NCBI GenBank assembly: GCA_001643675.2
Contig: LSRY02000014.1
Coordinates: 560,501-624,500 of the forward strand
From: Monocercomonoides exilis
Lineage: Eukaryota > Preaxostyla > Oxymonadida > Polymastigidae
Length of the DNA: 64,000 nucleotides
Reading direction: 5' to 3'
A model generated the notes under the pieces. It had not been told where the DNA came from, made no database searches, and saw only the letters and a list, made by a program, of their open reading frames with translations. Position numbers and translations under genes: made by a program. Positions 25,257 to 37,500 of the stretch are shown in pieces (positions within the stretch are counted from its first letter, which is position 1; every line of letters starts with the position of its first letter).

Positions 25257-25404
25257 TTATTTTTTTGAATCAGATATTTCTTCTCCTCTTTGATAATTGT
25301 ATTAACAATTGTCATAGTTATTGTTATTTGTTTGTTGATTTTCTTAAAAGGAATAAAGAATCATTTTGCAAAAATTGCAATATTTTGAAAAAAGAGATAT
25401 TTTT

Positions 25405-25605
25405 CTTCAGTTGGGATGAAATTTTAGCAATCATAAAAAAAACTGAGGTTTGTTCCAAACTGTTTCTGCAATTATTTCATTTCAAAATTTTCATTTCAAT
25501 GCAAAAAAATACTGAAAATTAAAAAATGAAGAAATATTTTGGAAAGTGAAGTTTGGAACAAAATTCATAAAACCAAAAATTTTGTCCCAGTTGTAATCTG
25601 TAATT
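25405..25605. repeat. Small diverged foldback repeat
   Basis: A left arm with CAGTTGGGATGAAATTTT and TTTGTTCCAAAC is answered in inverse orientation by GTTTGGAACAAAATTC and AAAATTTTGTCCCAGTTG. Total size is about 200 bp, consistent with an old MITE upstream of the PRMT gene. Confidence 0.4.
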
Positions 25606-25741
25606 GTAATATTTTTTTTTTCTTTATATTAACTTTTTTGATCTTCGATTAGGCCTTTGCAACATACTGACTTTATCAAACGGAAACGACAATCCGACCG
25701 ACAGGGACATTCAAAACCCTTTTGAGACTTTTCAATTTGGA

Positions 25742-26180
25742 TAATACCATGGGTGCTTAACCCGCACCCTGGTGCCAAACCCGCACCCTGCAAATTTCTT
25801 GAAAATGTAAAAGTCATTTTTTTCCTTTCAAAGAGGTTCATTGATAGTGAATTTGATTGAAACTTATTCAAAAAAAAATTATATATTTTATTTTTTTTAT
25901 AAAAAGACTTTCAAAAAATTGGATTTATAATATTTTTATTTAGAAAAGAACTTTATCTATATTTACTGAAAAAGAAAAAAAGAAGAGTTCAAAAAAATAT
26001 GTATATGCTTCGTTGTTTATGTGTTTTCAAATATCTTTATTAGTTTTTTGGATTTGAATTATTCAGCAACAAATTTCACTTTTTATTTGATTGATCAATT
26101 CCATTAAAATATGAAAAACGAATAGAAAGTTCAGCAGCTGCTTTGAAATAGGTTTGTGAAAGTTATATCAAATGTTTTTC
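25742..26180 (+). repeat. Element A left TIR
   Basis: It begins TAATACCATGGGTGCTTAAC and ends at AATGTTTTTC. It matches the inverse complement of 30384-30643 plus 27793-27972 almost base for base. Confidence 0.85.
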
Positions 26181-27792
26181 AATGATAACTTGCTTTTGTA
26201 AAATTAAATCTTGAATATTTAATGTTATTATCGATGTACACGATAACTTTGATTGATTTGTTTTTCATTTATATTTGATTGGAGATTGAAATGTTTTTTG
26301 TAATATTTTATAACTTTTTTCAATGAAGATAATTATTTTCATAATTTTCAAACACTTTCATTTTTATTTCCTTTATAATTTTTATGTTTTTGAAATCAAA
26401 TTTCGAGTTGTTGTTTTTCACTGATCAGGAAACATTCTGCAACTTTCAATATTATCATCAAAATTTCATATTATCATTGGCTTGTTGAAAGTATTTATCA
26501 TGCGAATAATTTCAAATTGCATGTGTTTTCCAAATTTTAAATTTCATTAAAAATTAATGATCATGCAATTGAATGTGGCTGAATTGTCACAAACGCAGAT
26601 TTTTCATTTGAAAATTGTTATTTTATTTATTAAAAATATGGGGGAAAATACGGACTTTCAAGCTTTTTATGCACGAAGCAGGAAAAAATTGTTTCGCTCA
26701 CAACTTTATTTCGCTCTTTCAGATTACAAAATAAATTTGATTTTCATATCCGTAAACAGGCATCGTTGAAATCAAAACATTAAAGAATATCAACATTTAG
26801 CGAATATCAAAAAATGGACCCATTTTTATTGTGTTTTTTGATACAAAAAAGTCAATGAAAAATACATAATTTTTCAATGAAAATGCTTGATTAAAAATAT
26901 TTTGCCCCATATTTTCATTTGTCAGTTCATGTTCTTTTCTTCTCATTTCACTTGCATTTTAGAGCTCTTTTCAATTCATTTTTTTGGAATATTTTGCTTT
27001 TGAAAAGCAAAGACAGTCCAATCATATCATTCAAATTTCTTGAAACAATTTAACATTTATCATTCTTAAATAATGTTTTGCAAAAAACATTTGTTGCCAG
27101 GGATAAACGTATTTTCATGAAAATTGTAAGCTAATTTTCATATTGAACTATTTTGATAACATTTTGGAAATTTTTTCACATTTTAAAAGCTATATCGATG
27201 AATGTCTAATTTATTTTTCTTTTAATTAAATTTTTTTTCCGTTATCATCCTTATTGAAAAAAGTATTTTTATTTTGTCAGTGAAATTATCATTTTGAATA
27301 CGACAGTTCAGGTTAAACATAACTTGGTGATAGAATGAATACTGAATCAAAGATTAAAAGTATTCCATCACAATCATTGTTAAAAAATTGCTATTCTGAA
27401 AACAATAGTTTTATTATGAAAATATCATTGAAAACAAAAAGCTCATAATTTGCAAATCTGACATCTTTGTGACAAGTGAATAAAACATTCATATGTTCAA
27501 CAGCATTTATACGCATAACGTAAATAACAATTTTGAAAACAATAAAATAACCAAAAATAATCGTCAAAAAAAAATCAGTATCACCAAAACTCACAAAAGA
27601 AAAAAATTAGAACTTGACCAACATCAACAATAAATATGAAATAACAATTAAACCATGGAAACAATTTATCAAATTTAAAATATTCAAAACAAATTAATAA
27701 ATGAATAACTTGGTTGAATAATTTAAATAAAAAAAAGATAAATTATAGAACAAAATAATAAGCAATAATATAATAAATACAAAACTGTAATA
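26181..27792. other. Interior of element A, no gene seen
   Basis: This is about 1.6 kb of very AT-rich DNA. Open frames at 26557-26769 (+) and 27391-27594 (-) are under 72 codons and lack motifs. I see nothing else. Confidence 0.5.
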
Positions 27793-27972
27793 GAAAAACA
27801 TTTGATATAACTTTCACAAACCTATTTCAAAGCAGCTGCTGAACTTTCTATTCGTTTTTCATATTTTAATGGAATTGATCAATCAAATAAAAAGTGAAAT
27901 TTGTTGCTGAATAATTCAAATCCAAAAAACTAATAAAGATATTTGAAAACACATAAACAACGAAGCATATAC
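27793..27972 (-). repeat. Element A right TIR, inner part
   Basis: This is the inverse complement of about 26000-26180. It is truncated at 27972 by element B, and its last 8 bases are the left copy of B's target duplication (27965-27972, GCATATAC). Confidence 0.85.
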
Positions 27973-28153
27973 GGCATAGGTCTAAATTGTACCAGTAGTG
28001 AATTTGACATTTCTTTATGAAATTTCGATATATTATTGATTGTCATAATTAATTAACACTGTATTATCGAAAAAATTTCAAAAATCTTAACTTCAAAAAG
28101 CTAACAAAAATTATTGATCAAACCCATAAATATATTTGTGTATTTTTCATTTC
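27973..28153 (+). repeat. Element B left TIR
   Basis: This is the 181-bp left terminal inverted repeat of element B, matching 30195-30375 in inverse orientation. Confidence 0.9.
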
Positions 28154-28309
28154 GTATTTTATGAACGTTTTGTGACAATAAAATTCTTTATAACCAAATT
28201 TATGTTCACATGAAATTAATTTCTACGTATTTCATATATTTAATTTCATCAACTTGCTTCTTATAAGTTGTGATCAAATTATGTTCGAAGAATAATGCGT
28301 ATTTGATAA

Positions 28310-29989
28310 TTGGAAGTTTTTGAAGAGAGAGGATCTCTAAGTTTAGAAAATTCATATATTAGGTGTGAATGGAATGGATCGAGGACGACCGGAACAGAAA
28401 ATACATGGGAAGATTTTGCTTCAAATGGAGGGGCAATCTGCATGCACAGTCAATCAAGCGCTTCAGTTTCTATTAAGCACTGCTCTTTCAATGATTGCAA
28501 TGCTTATTGGGATGGAGGGGGAGTTATGTGTGCAAAAATCAAATCGGTTGAGATTATTAACAACACGTTCAACTCTTGTTCCACAAAAACTAATGGAGGA
28601 GGAGGAATGTGCATTGTGTCAATTTCATCGTGTGTTCGGATCAGCGGATGCGAATTCCAGAATTGCAAAGCGAATAGCTATGGAGGAGGACTTTATCTTG
28701 GTGATTTTCAGGTTTCAGGAACAGGATGCGTTGGAGAAGAAGACGGAGAAGGAGGGAGCTCGTGTGTGTTTGACTGCATTTTCACTTCATGCTCGGTTAC
28801 TGGAAATGATGGTGGAGGAATGCGTTGTGTAAACATTCCAATCACGCAATTTAAAATGTGCAGTGTTCAATTTATTTCATGTTCAGCATTAAGAGAGGGG
28901 GGAGGATTGGAGTTATATCCACACAGACAAGCATCACAAAATGATGTTATTTATTGTTATTTTTTGTTCTTCCACGAAGGCAAAAGAAGAAATGCAGCCA
29001 ATCCAAATGGGCACGATATGATAAACTTAGATAATTAAAATTTATATTTGGATTCTGGGAATCCGTTCCATGAATGTTACACAACAAAAACAGATGATCA
29101 GAGAGTGTGCCATGGATATATTGCATCGAGTTCAACAAGTTGGACATTTCAGCACACAGAAAAGTGGGATTGGCTGAGCGAAGGGATGAAAGATAGGTAT
29201 GATGGAGTGAGTGAAAATGAAACAAACAATCTGTGTGGGATGAACGAGTCTGCACCGTGCAAGACGGTGGGGCATACAGTGGTGTCGAGCATGGGGAAGC
29301 TGATCACTTTGATCGCAGAACAGGGCGGGAGGCAAGGGAGTGAAGAGAAGACAATAAGTGTTGGGGAAAAAAAGATTTCTGTTGTTGGGAGAGGGAAAGA
29401 AGTGAGTGAAATTGGGACAAGTGCACTTTCTTCCCCTGCAACTACTCTGTTCAGCATATCTTCTAGCAAACTGGAGACGGGGTATGAAGGGATTGACCAC
29501 AACGCGACAAGAAGCACATCTCCGAGTGTGTTTATGGTGTCTGATGGAAGCGGATCACTTTCATTGGAAGATGTGCTGATCAGTTCTTCCACAACAGGAG
29601 GGAGAGGAATCTCATCGTCTGTGTTTGAAGTGGCTCTGAAGCAATTAAAGATGGTTGATGTTGAGATAAAAAATATGAAAATATCACAGCCACTTTTCGC
29701 TGAACTATCATCAGCAGGATCTTCATCAGGAGAAAGTGTTTTGGCGAATGTGACGATTCGAAATGTGAGTCGAACAGGTTAAGATAGTGTTGTGATGTCG
29801 AAGAGAGAGAAGGGAGGAGAAACATTTGTGGGGTGGAATACAACGATGGAAGGATGTGAGTGCGCGAATGGGAATGGAGGAGCGATGAAGATTGAGTTGG
29901 CGCCTTCTACAAGCAAAGCTCAAATTGGAACATCCACATCGCAAGATGGAGCGAAATTGAATCTTGTGGATGAATTTTACAAAATATGA
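28310..29989 (+). pseudogene. Beta-helix surface-protein gene carried by element B (two in-frame TAA)
   Basis: One frame runs through the whole interval and is broken only by TAA at 29036-29038 and 29780-29782. Exon sequence probably begins at an acceptor near 28362 (TATTAG before GTGTGAATGG), which aligns with the same site in copy B2. The product has beta-helix rungs such as NCKANSYGGGLYL, followed by the module motif NNLCGMNESAPCKTVGH. It ends with a segment (LANVTIRNVSRT) closely like LGNVTIQRISR in the resident gene at 4-8 kb. It is thus a family member carried inside a transposon. At the second stop, copy B2 reads GGA, so the TAA is not a conserved Gln. No signal peptide or membrane segment was found in the element; any 5' exon was not identified. 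Confidence 0.8.
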
Positions 29990-30194
29990 ATAAAAACTTA
30001 ATTCAAATTGATGTAATATTTCATTTGTAATTCAATGCATTCTTCTCAAAATTTGCAATTCGAATATTTAAAGAAAATTGAAAACAATATTCTGATTTGT
30101 TCTTTTCTTTAAAAAGAAGTTGATATGAAAAAAAACAACAAAGCAATAAATGCAGTGAATAATTAAAACATAGCTCAAATACATCGCAAAACAC

Positions 30195-30375
30195 AAAATG
30201 AAAAATACACAAATATATTTATGGGTTTGATCAATAATTTTTGTTAGCTTTTTGAAGTTAAGATTTTTGAAATTTTTTCGATAATACAGTGTTAATTAAT
30301 TATGACAATCAATAATATATCGAAATTTCATAAAGAAATGTCAAATTCACTACTGGTACAATTTAGACCTATGCC
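30195..30375 (-). repeat. Element B right TIR
   Basis: This is the inverse complement of 27973-28153. It is followed directly by the second target copy GCATATAC at 30376-30383. Confidence 0.9.
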
Positions 30376-30383
30376 GCATATAC

Positions 30384-30643
30384 ATATTTTTTTGAACTCT
30401 TCTTTTTTTCTTTTTCAGTAAATATAGATAAAGTTCTTTTCTAAATAAAAATATTATAAATCCAATTTTTTGAAAGTCTTTTTATAAAAAAAATAAAATA
30501 TATAATTTTTTTTTGAATAAGTTTCAATCAAATTCACTATCAATGAACCTCTTTGAAAGGAAAAAAATGATTTTTTGCATTTTCAAGAAATTTGCAGGGT
30601 GCGGGTTTGGCACCAGGGTGCGGGTTAAGCACCCATGGTATTA
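30384..30643 (-). repeat. Element A right TIR, outer part
   Basis: This is the outer 260 bp of A's right TIR, matching 25742 to about 26001 in inverse orientation. It includes the GC-rich terminal motif. Confidence 0.85.
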
Positions 30644-30986
30644 AAAATTGGATAACATTTAATTTTAAATATTTTTTATTTTTTTTCTCTATTTATTTTG
30701 AGAATTTTTAAAATGAATAATGAAACATGAAAATGCAAAAAGAACTTTTTTATTGTCAAATCGACGGATCTTTTCGACTTGATCATGTATAGATCAGTCT
30801 GTCTGTTGAGATCAGTCGGTTTGTCGAGATCATTTGAAAAATGAGTGAAATGACTAATAATGACTTTATCAAAGAATTTTCAATTGAATTACAAAGATGC
30901 TTGTCAACAAAAAATATTGTTTAGCAATCTTATTTTATCCAAGCATGTAAATTTATTTATTTTTTTAATAAAATTCATCTTTACAG

Positions 30987-33900
30987 CTTGAAGAGTTTGA
31001 AAGAAATGTTGAGGAATTAAAAATCAATGAATGCACATTTGTGGAAATAATAAGAACAAAATCTTTCAATGGAGGAAATTGTATGTTTCATATTAATTAT
31101 CACTCAGATTAATTTGCATTTTTCTGCTTTAAACAAGTCTACAAACACCCAAACAATACTGGAGAAGAAATTGGAAAAATTCACTTTGAAACATGCGATG
31201 GAAAGCTTTGGTTGGTATATACTCCTGTTAAGATGGATGGATTATTAAAAAAAGATGGACACATTTATTTTTTGTGTCCAAACAGCAAACATGGAATAAA
31301 TTGTGCCATCTCCGGAAGAAAATGATGGGACAAAGTTACAAATCATCGATGAGCATTGACGACTGCATCTTCTATTTTGCCTTATTTAAAGTTTTATCCA
31401 TCTACAACAAGATTTTCTGAAGTTCCTTCAAAGAAAATAATTCCAACTCATTTTTAATTTGATTCATTAATTGAACATTTTTTGCCTTTAATTGGTCATT
31501 GCAATATTGCGTTTCTTTCTGCTTACTCCAACGAATTCAACAAAATTTTTTTTTCTTTAATTATCACTTCTCAACAAAATCCAACTCTTTCACCGACAAC
31601 CATATTTCCTTCTATCACATATCGTAAGCTAACAGCACTTATTCATGTCGAATGAAAGAAAAGAATTGCCAATAGAAATGCAAAGATTTATAATTCAATG
31701 GTTGGCGTCGTGATGGATGGAGGTGTTGGAGCAGGAAAAAAAATACACTGTCATCACAATTGTTCCGTTCCAGACAAAGGCATCTCCATTTTTCTGGAAA
31801 ATTGAAAAGGCTTGCTTCACAACTTCCGATTATTTTCATATTGCAAATGAAATTATTTCAAAAATAGCTGATTTGAAAGGAGATGTTCGCTGTTTTTGTA
31901 CGGATGACTTGCTGCCACAAAAACTCGCAATTCAAAGCTAAACAGATAAAACAAAGTCGACCTCAATCACAGAAACACCGAAAAAATTTTCTCCTCTATT
32001 TGTTTGCAGCTGCAACCATTTGATTAATTTAATTGTCACACGCCTATTTAAGTATAATTCATTTTTCGTTCAATTAAAAGAAGAAATAACGAAGTTTTCA
32101 AAAATTACCAGAAACGAGTCCACGAAAAATACATTTTTACAGAAATGCCCTTCATTCATTGAAACAAGATGGCTATGTCTTTTTGGCATAAGTTTTTTTA
32201 TTGCAAAAAATATACACAATATCTCATTTTCAGACTATTTCTGCAAAGTCAAAATAGATGACGTGACCCGATGTGAATTATTACTAATACATCTGAAGCA
32301 TCTGCTATTGTTCTTTGAAAAAGACGACATAAAGCTTGGAGATGTGTTTCCAATTATCCCAAAACCTATTGCGCTAGACATGTGGTTACAAGATCTTGAG
32401 GAATATTCTTCCCCCGATTGGCAATATGGAGTTTGAATTATTGAAATCCAACAGTTCAATTCATATTTAGGGAAAGAACGAGGAGATCAAATTTCTTTGG
32501 CTCATTCCTTAACTCCAATTGGTATTCTTGACTATAGAAACGGTTTGTTTTCAAAGTCTTATTCAACAGAGTTTGTGATATAGAAAGAAAAATGCATGTT
32601 AATAAAATGTTCATCAGTGTTTTCAAAGGATTTGGATCAAACTTAAATTCAAAGGATGCGTTGCGATTCATCTATTCAATCCACAACAGATTTAAAATTA
32701 AGAAACTTAATCTTTAACACTTCTTCAGAAGAGGTTTCAAATGAAAAGTCTGCAAAGAATCAACCGAAAATGTTACGAGCATTTTCTCATGGAATGGAAG
32801 AAAAGAACAGTGAAGATCAATTTTTGACAGGCATACAATATGCTCTTTCATTTTTTTCGAAGAATGAAAAAACTTATTTTCCAACTAATTTTCCTCACAC
32901 AATATTCTCTTCTCCATTATCAGTTGAGACTTTTTTTTCTGCTCTTCAATTCATAACCCCAGAAAGAAATAGAAAAGCAGAAACAATGTCTGAGACACAA
33001 GTTCAACTTTAGCCGCTTCCAACAGATTTGCATTCTTTATCATCGACTTCACCAACCAACTCACCTAATTACAGTTTACTCCATTAATTCGTTCTTTTGA
33101 TAGAAAACACACTTATCGAAAAAGAAGTTATAACGAATGAAGATGATATTTTTGGCGAAATTGATTTTGATGAAACAGGTATTATTCAAGCAGAAAACGA
33201 TTCGGTGGATGATGAATTTGAAGAAGGATCTAATTTAACTGTGCGAAGCGAACGTGAATTATCAATTTATGAAACAAGAAATAAACACTCACATATCGAA
33301 GAAAGTGATTCACAATCAAATTCAAACGAAAAAAAGGAAGATGAATGTTCTGATAATGAAAAAAGCATTTCTAAAGATGATATTGATGTTGAAGAACTCG
33401 GTGTGAATGAATTTACTATCACAGGCTGCACGAAGACAACAGAACAAATAAAGAAAGCACTTTCAAAAATCCAACAATCTATTTGCATGGACTGGTTTCT
33501 CAGATTAAAGTCAGCATTCAATGATTATTTGTCCAAAATTTCTTGTTTGAAAGCTTCAAGTCATATTGAGAGCATTAGAGCTTTATTTTCATCAATGTTG
33601 CTGGATAATGCTCAAAACGTGGATCACACTAATACTCGAATTTTCTATTCTGAAATCAGCAAACAATGAATAATATCCGCAATTTTTGCAAACATTTGTT
33701 ATTCGTTGACGATGTTTCCGTGCAGCGAAGCATCTTGTGAAAGAATTTTCTCTCGCCTGAGACGAATTGTTGGAGATAGAAGGTACTCGCTTGCACCAGA
33801 AACGCTCAACGCATTGCTTTTATTGTTGATGTCAATATTTTTGACAATAAAACATTCGACTGTTATTGCTATCTTTTTTCATTTCAGTGAAGAATTCTGA
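30987..33900 (+). pseudogene. Decayed hAT-family transposase
   Basis: Fragments in more than one frame, with TGA, TAA and TAG stops, line up into a hAT transposase. Order of fragments: a region with MVGVVMDGG (the first catalytic Asp region, near 31,700); CSCNHLINLIVTRLF near 32,010 (the conserved C/H-x-x-H-x-x-N helix); FIETRWLCLFG near 32,160 (the TRW motif); an acidic Ser-rich insertion at 33,100-33,400; and the C-terminal hAT dimerisation motif CSEASCERIFSRLRR followed by SLAPETLNALLLL near 33,720-33,830. No intact ORF exceeds 200 codons, so it cannot act now. hAT elements make 8-bp duplications, as seen for B and B2, but B's long TIRs are not typical of hAT. No TIR pair for this unit was found. 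Confidence 0.82.
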
Positions 33901-34738
33901 ATATATTTGAATTCAAATGAAATTTCTTGACAAACTATGAAGTTTGTTGAACAAAGTTTTCAATTATTGTTTTTCTGAACTGTTTTTGAAACAAACTATC
34001 AATATTTGTAATTAATTGAAGATTCTTATTGTGAATATGTGGAATTGTGAGTTTCAAATACGAGGAATGTTAAATATTCTTTCAAACTTCCAATCAAAAA
34101 CAATATTTCAGTGTGCAAATATGTTTGTTCTTATTAATTAATTTATCTACTCCATTTTCAGATGCTTGCGATACTCATTGATCCATTAAACAACGTTTGT
34201 CAAACTATTATATTGTGTTCGAACGTTTTTCATTCTTCGGAATGAAGAGCGATGTTCATAACTGATAATAATTACAATTCATCAAATATTTTCTGAGAAA
34301 TTTTATTTTTTCATATCGCCAATCAAAAGATAGTTTGTTTGTAACAAAAGGGTCTTTTGTTCATCCAGTTTAATAGTTTCAGTGGATTCAACTTGAAATA
34401 ATGCTTCAATTGTTTATTAAAAAAATCAAAATTTGTGAAATAATTGTTTTTAATGTGAATGCAATTAAATTAAGATTTTCATTGGAAATCACGAATAAAA
34501 AATATAGAATATAGACAAGTTCAAAAGAAATGGGATAAAATATTTGACCTCAGGCATTTTCATTGAAAAATAATGCACTTTTGATAGACTATTTGTGATC
34601 AAAAATTTTCAACATAATTGGTTCATTTTTATGAATTCGTTTGAGATCACAAAATATAATGTTATTATATCATTAACGTTTGTTGGCTGATATGAAAATC
34701 AAATGTATTTTGTAATCTTGTCAAGTTTAAAAATGTTA
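33901..34738. other. AT-rich intergenic, ends at B2 target site
   Basis: I see no gene. The last 8 bases (34731-34738, AAATGTTA) are the left target copy of element B2. Confidence 0.5.
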
Positions 34739-34918
34739 GGCATAGGTCTAAATTGTACCAGTAGTGAATTTGACATATTTTTGTGAATTTTCGAAATATT
34801 ATTGATTATTATAATTAATTAACACTGTGTAATTGAAAAAATTTCAAATACTTTTGATTCAAAAATAAAATCCAAAAACATTGATCAAACCCATAAAAAT
34901 ATTTGAATATTTTCATTT
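34739..34918 (+). repeat. Element B2 left TIR
   Basis: This is the left terminal inverted repeat, paired with 36943-37123 and homologous to the TIRs of element B. Confidence 0.88.
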
Positions 34919-35130
34919 GTAATTTTTTTAAATGTATTGTGACAATTGAATTGTTAACAACCAAATTTATGTTCAAATAAAATAAATTTCTACGTATTTC
35001 ATAAATTTATTTTCATCAACTAGCTTCTTATAAGTTGTGATCAAATTATGTTCGAATGATAATGCGTATTTGATAATTAGAAGCTTTTTAAAGAGAGAGG
35101 ATGTTTAAGTTAAGAAAATTCATTACCTAG

Positions 35131-36739
35131 GTGTGAATGGAATGGATCGAAGACAACAGGAGAAAGCGACTCGTTCACTGATGGGATATCGAGTGGAGGG
35201 GCAATTTTCATGCACAACAAGGGAAATGGAGAACATTCAGTTTATCATTGCACTTTCAGCAACTGCATTGCATATTACCATGGGGGAGCAGTCATGTGTC
35301 ATGCAACAAAGATGATCAAGATGGTAAGCAACGTGTTTAATTCGTGCACAGCACAAAACCATGGCAGGGGAGGGGTGTGTGCTTTCTAAATAAGTTCATG
35401 TTCCCTTGTCAGTGCGTGCAGCTTCCAGATGTGCAAAACAAGTTACGATGGAGGAGGGTTGAGATTGGACAATTTTCAGGTTTCAGAGGCAAACTGTATT
35501 GGAACAGAAAGTGGAGAAGGAAGGAGCTCGTGTGTGTTTGAGTGCAGTTTCACTTCGTGTTCACTGACAAGCACTGACAGCGGGGGCGTGTGTTGTGTTA
35601 ATATTCCTGCGACATAATTCAAAATGAGTACCATTCAGTTTATTTCATGTTTTGCATTATCCAATGGAGGTGGATTATGTTTGCATCCAAATCGAGAAAC
35701 GGCACCGGATAATAAACTATATTGCTGTTTCTTCTTTTTCCATGATTGCAGATGCACAACAACTTCCACTCCATATGGCCACGATGTTTGTTTTCAAGAC
35801 TTCAATAATATTTTTAAAAAATCTAATAACCCGTTCTACGAATCTTATACAACGAATACAAATGATACGAGAGTGTGCTATTATTATAATGGTTATCAGC
35901 ATACAGAAAAGAAGGATTGGCTGAAGGAGGGGATGAAGGATCGGTATGTTGGGGTGAGTGGAGATGACGCAAACAATCTGTGTGGGATGAGTGAGGCAGC
36001 ACCGTGCAAGACCGTGGGGCATGCAGTGGAGTCGAGCATGGCGCAGCTGAGCTCGACAATCACGTTGCTTGGTGGGAAGCATGTGAGCGAAGGGACAACA
36101 ATCAGTGTTGGGGAAAAGAAGATATCAATTGTGGGGAGAGGGAAGACGGTGAGTGTGATTGGGACGAATTCACTTTCTTCTTCATCGTCAACGCTGTTTA
36201 GTGTATCTTTTGGCCAACTGGAGGCGGGGAATGTGGGGATCGATCACAACGCGACAAGAAGCCCATCACCGAGTGTATTTGTGGTATCTGTGTGGAGCGG
36301 GACTCTTTCATTTGAGGATGTGCTGATCAATTCTTCAATATCGGAAGAGAGCAAAATATCTTCATCGATTTTAGTGATGGCACTATCGCAATTGAAAATG
36401 AGTGATGTTGAGATCAAAAACATGAATATATCTCAACCACTGTTCACTGATGCATCAACAGCAGGATCAACATCTGAAGAGAGTTTGCTTGGGAACGTAA
36501 CAATTCGAAATGTGAATCGAACTGAAGGAGATGGTGTGGTGATGGCAAAAAGCGTGAAGGGTGGAGATTCATTTGTGGTGTGGAACACAACGATTGAGGA
36601 ATGTGAGTGTGTGAATGGAAATGGAGGAGGGATAAATATTGAGTTGAAGGATTTAATAAGTGAAATTTATATTGGAACATCAATTTCGAAAGACAAAGAA
36701 ATTGAATTTTTGTGGATATATTTTTCTGAACACAAATAA
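35131..36739 (+). pseudogene. Beta-helix gene carried by element B2 (two in-frame TAA)
   Basis: This is the homologue of the cargo in element B, in a single frame from the acceptor-like CTAG before GTGTGAATGG to TAA at 36737-36739. Internal TAA codons occur at 35387-35389 (Ser in copy B) and 35615-35617 (CAA, Gln, in copy B). The part from 35618 onward is open for over 370 codons. It contains the module motif NNLCGMSEAAPCKTVGHAV and SLLGNVTIRNVNRTEGDG. As in B, the frame has survived while stops accumulated. This suggests either recent inactivation or selection that lasted until shortly before. Confidence 0.8.
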
Positions 36740-36942
36740 AAACTTAATAAAAACATTTGTGATATTGAGAATATTATTCAATGTGTTCATTACAAAATTT
36801 GCAATTTGAATTATTAAAGAAAATCAACAACATCATTCTGATTTGTTCTTTTTTTAAAAGAGCATGAAATGCAAAAAAATACAACAAAACAATGAATGCA
36901 GAAAATAGTCAAAATACAGCTCAAATTCGTTCACAAAACACA

Positions 36943-37123
36943 AAATGAAAAATATTCAAATATTTTTATGGGTTTGATCAATGTTTTTGGATTTTATTTT
37001 TGAATCAAAAGTATTTGAAATTTTTTCAATTACGCAGTGTTAATTAATTATAATAATCGATAATATTTCGAAAATTCACAAAAATATGTCAAATTCACTA
37101 CTGGTACAATTTAGACCTATGCC
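36943..37123 (-). repeat. Element B2 right TIR
   Basis: This is the inverse complement of the B2 left TIR, followed directly by the target copy AAATGTTA at 37124-37131. Confidence 0.88.
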
Positions 37124-37287
37124 AAATGTTATAAGGGAAACAATTTTTTTATGCCATGTGCATAAAAAGCTTGAAAGAACATATTTTCCCACATATAAAT
37201 TAAAATTTGTTCTGAATAAAGAAAAAATGAAGAAGATACTTATAGCAAAATAATCATATCGCACCATTTCATTATTTCATTTATTAT

Positions 37288-37500
37288 ATGGGTGATTTTT
37301 TTTGACATCATAAAAAAAGATCAAAAATCGAAAAAATAAATTCTATTGTGGTATTTAATGATCAAAGAATATAAATGATTTTTTGCAAGTATTAAGCTTT
37401 TATTTCTGTAATATGTATTTGTTTTATTATTATATGCAAAAAAACATACCTTTTTAATGTTTTTGATGAAAAAGAATTTTTGATCAAGTTTTATAAAAAA
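37288..37500 (+). repeat. Dispersed repeat, copy 1 (TATGGGTGATTTTTTTTGA...)
   Basis: About 210 bp closely matches 63275-63485 in the same orientation. Its first 40 bp or so also match 59465-59505 in inverse orientation. It is probably a transposon end. Confidence 0.7.

Larger units (their letters stand above)
27973..30375 (+). mobile_element. Element B: 8-bp-TSD DNA transposon carrying a beta-helix gene
   Basis: The element is 2,403 bp. Its TIRs of about 181 bp (27973-28153 and 30195-30375) start GGCATAGGTCTAAATTG. It is flanked by a perfect 8-bp duplication GCATATAC (27965-27972 and 30376-30383), and it interrupts element A's right TIR at a point that is intact in the left TIR. Both tests prove transposition. 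It encodes no transposase, only a broken beta-helix protein gene. An 8-bp duplication fits hAT, Mutator-like, Merlin or P superfamilies; the TIR start matches none decisively. A second copy lies at 34739-37123. Confidence 0.93.
25742..30643. mobile_element. Element A: non-autonomous DNA transposon with about 440-bp TIRs
   Basis: The left TIR is 25742-26180. The right TIR is its inverse complement but is split into 27793-27972 and 30384-30643 by insertion of element B. Without B and one target-site copy the element is about 2.49 kb, and its TIRs are 439 and 440 bp. The termini are GC-rich in an AT-rich setting and carry a repeated ACCCGCACCCTG motif. The interior has no convincing gene. No clean target duplication is visible, although AATTTGGATA and AAATTGGATA lie near the two ends. 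The superfamily is not assignable. Confidence 0.85.
34739..37123 (+). mobile_element. Element B2: second copy of the beta-helix-carrying transposon
   Basis: The element is 2,385 bp. TIRs of about 180 bp (34739-34918 and about 36943-37123) start GGCATAGGTCTAAATTG, as in element B. It is flanked by a perfect 8-bp duplication AAATGTTA (34731-34738 and 37124-37131). It is the same size and organisation as B but clearly diverged from it, so the two moved independently rather than by recent local duplication. It carries a broken beta-helix gene and no transposase. Confidence 0.93.
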
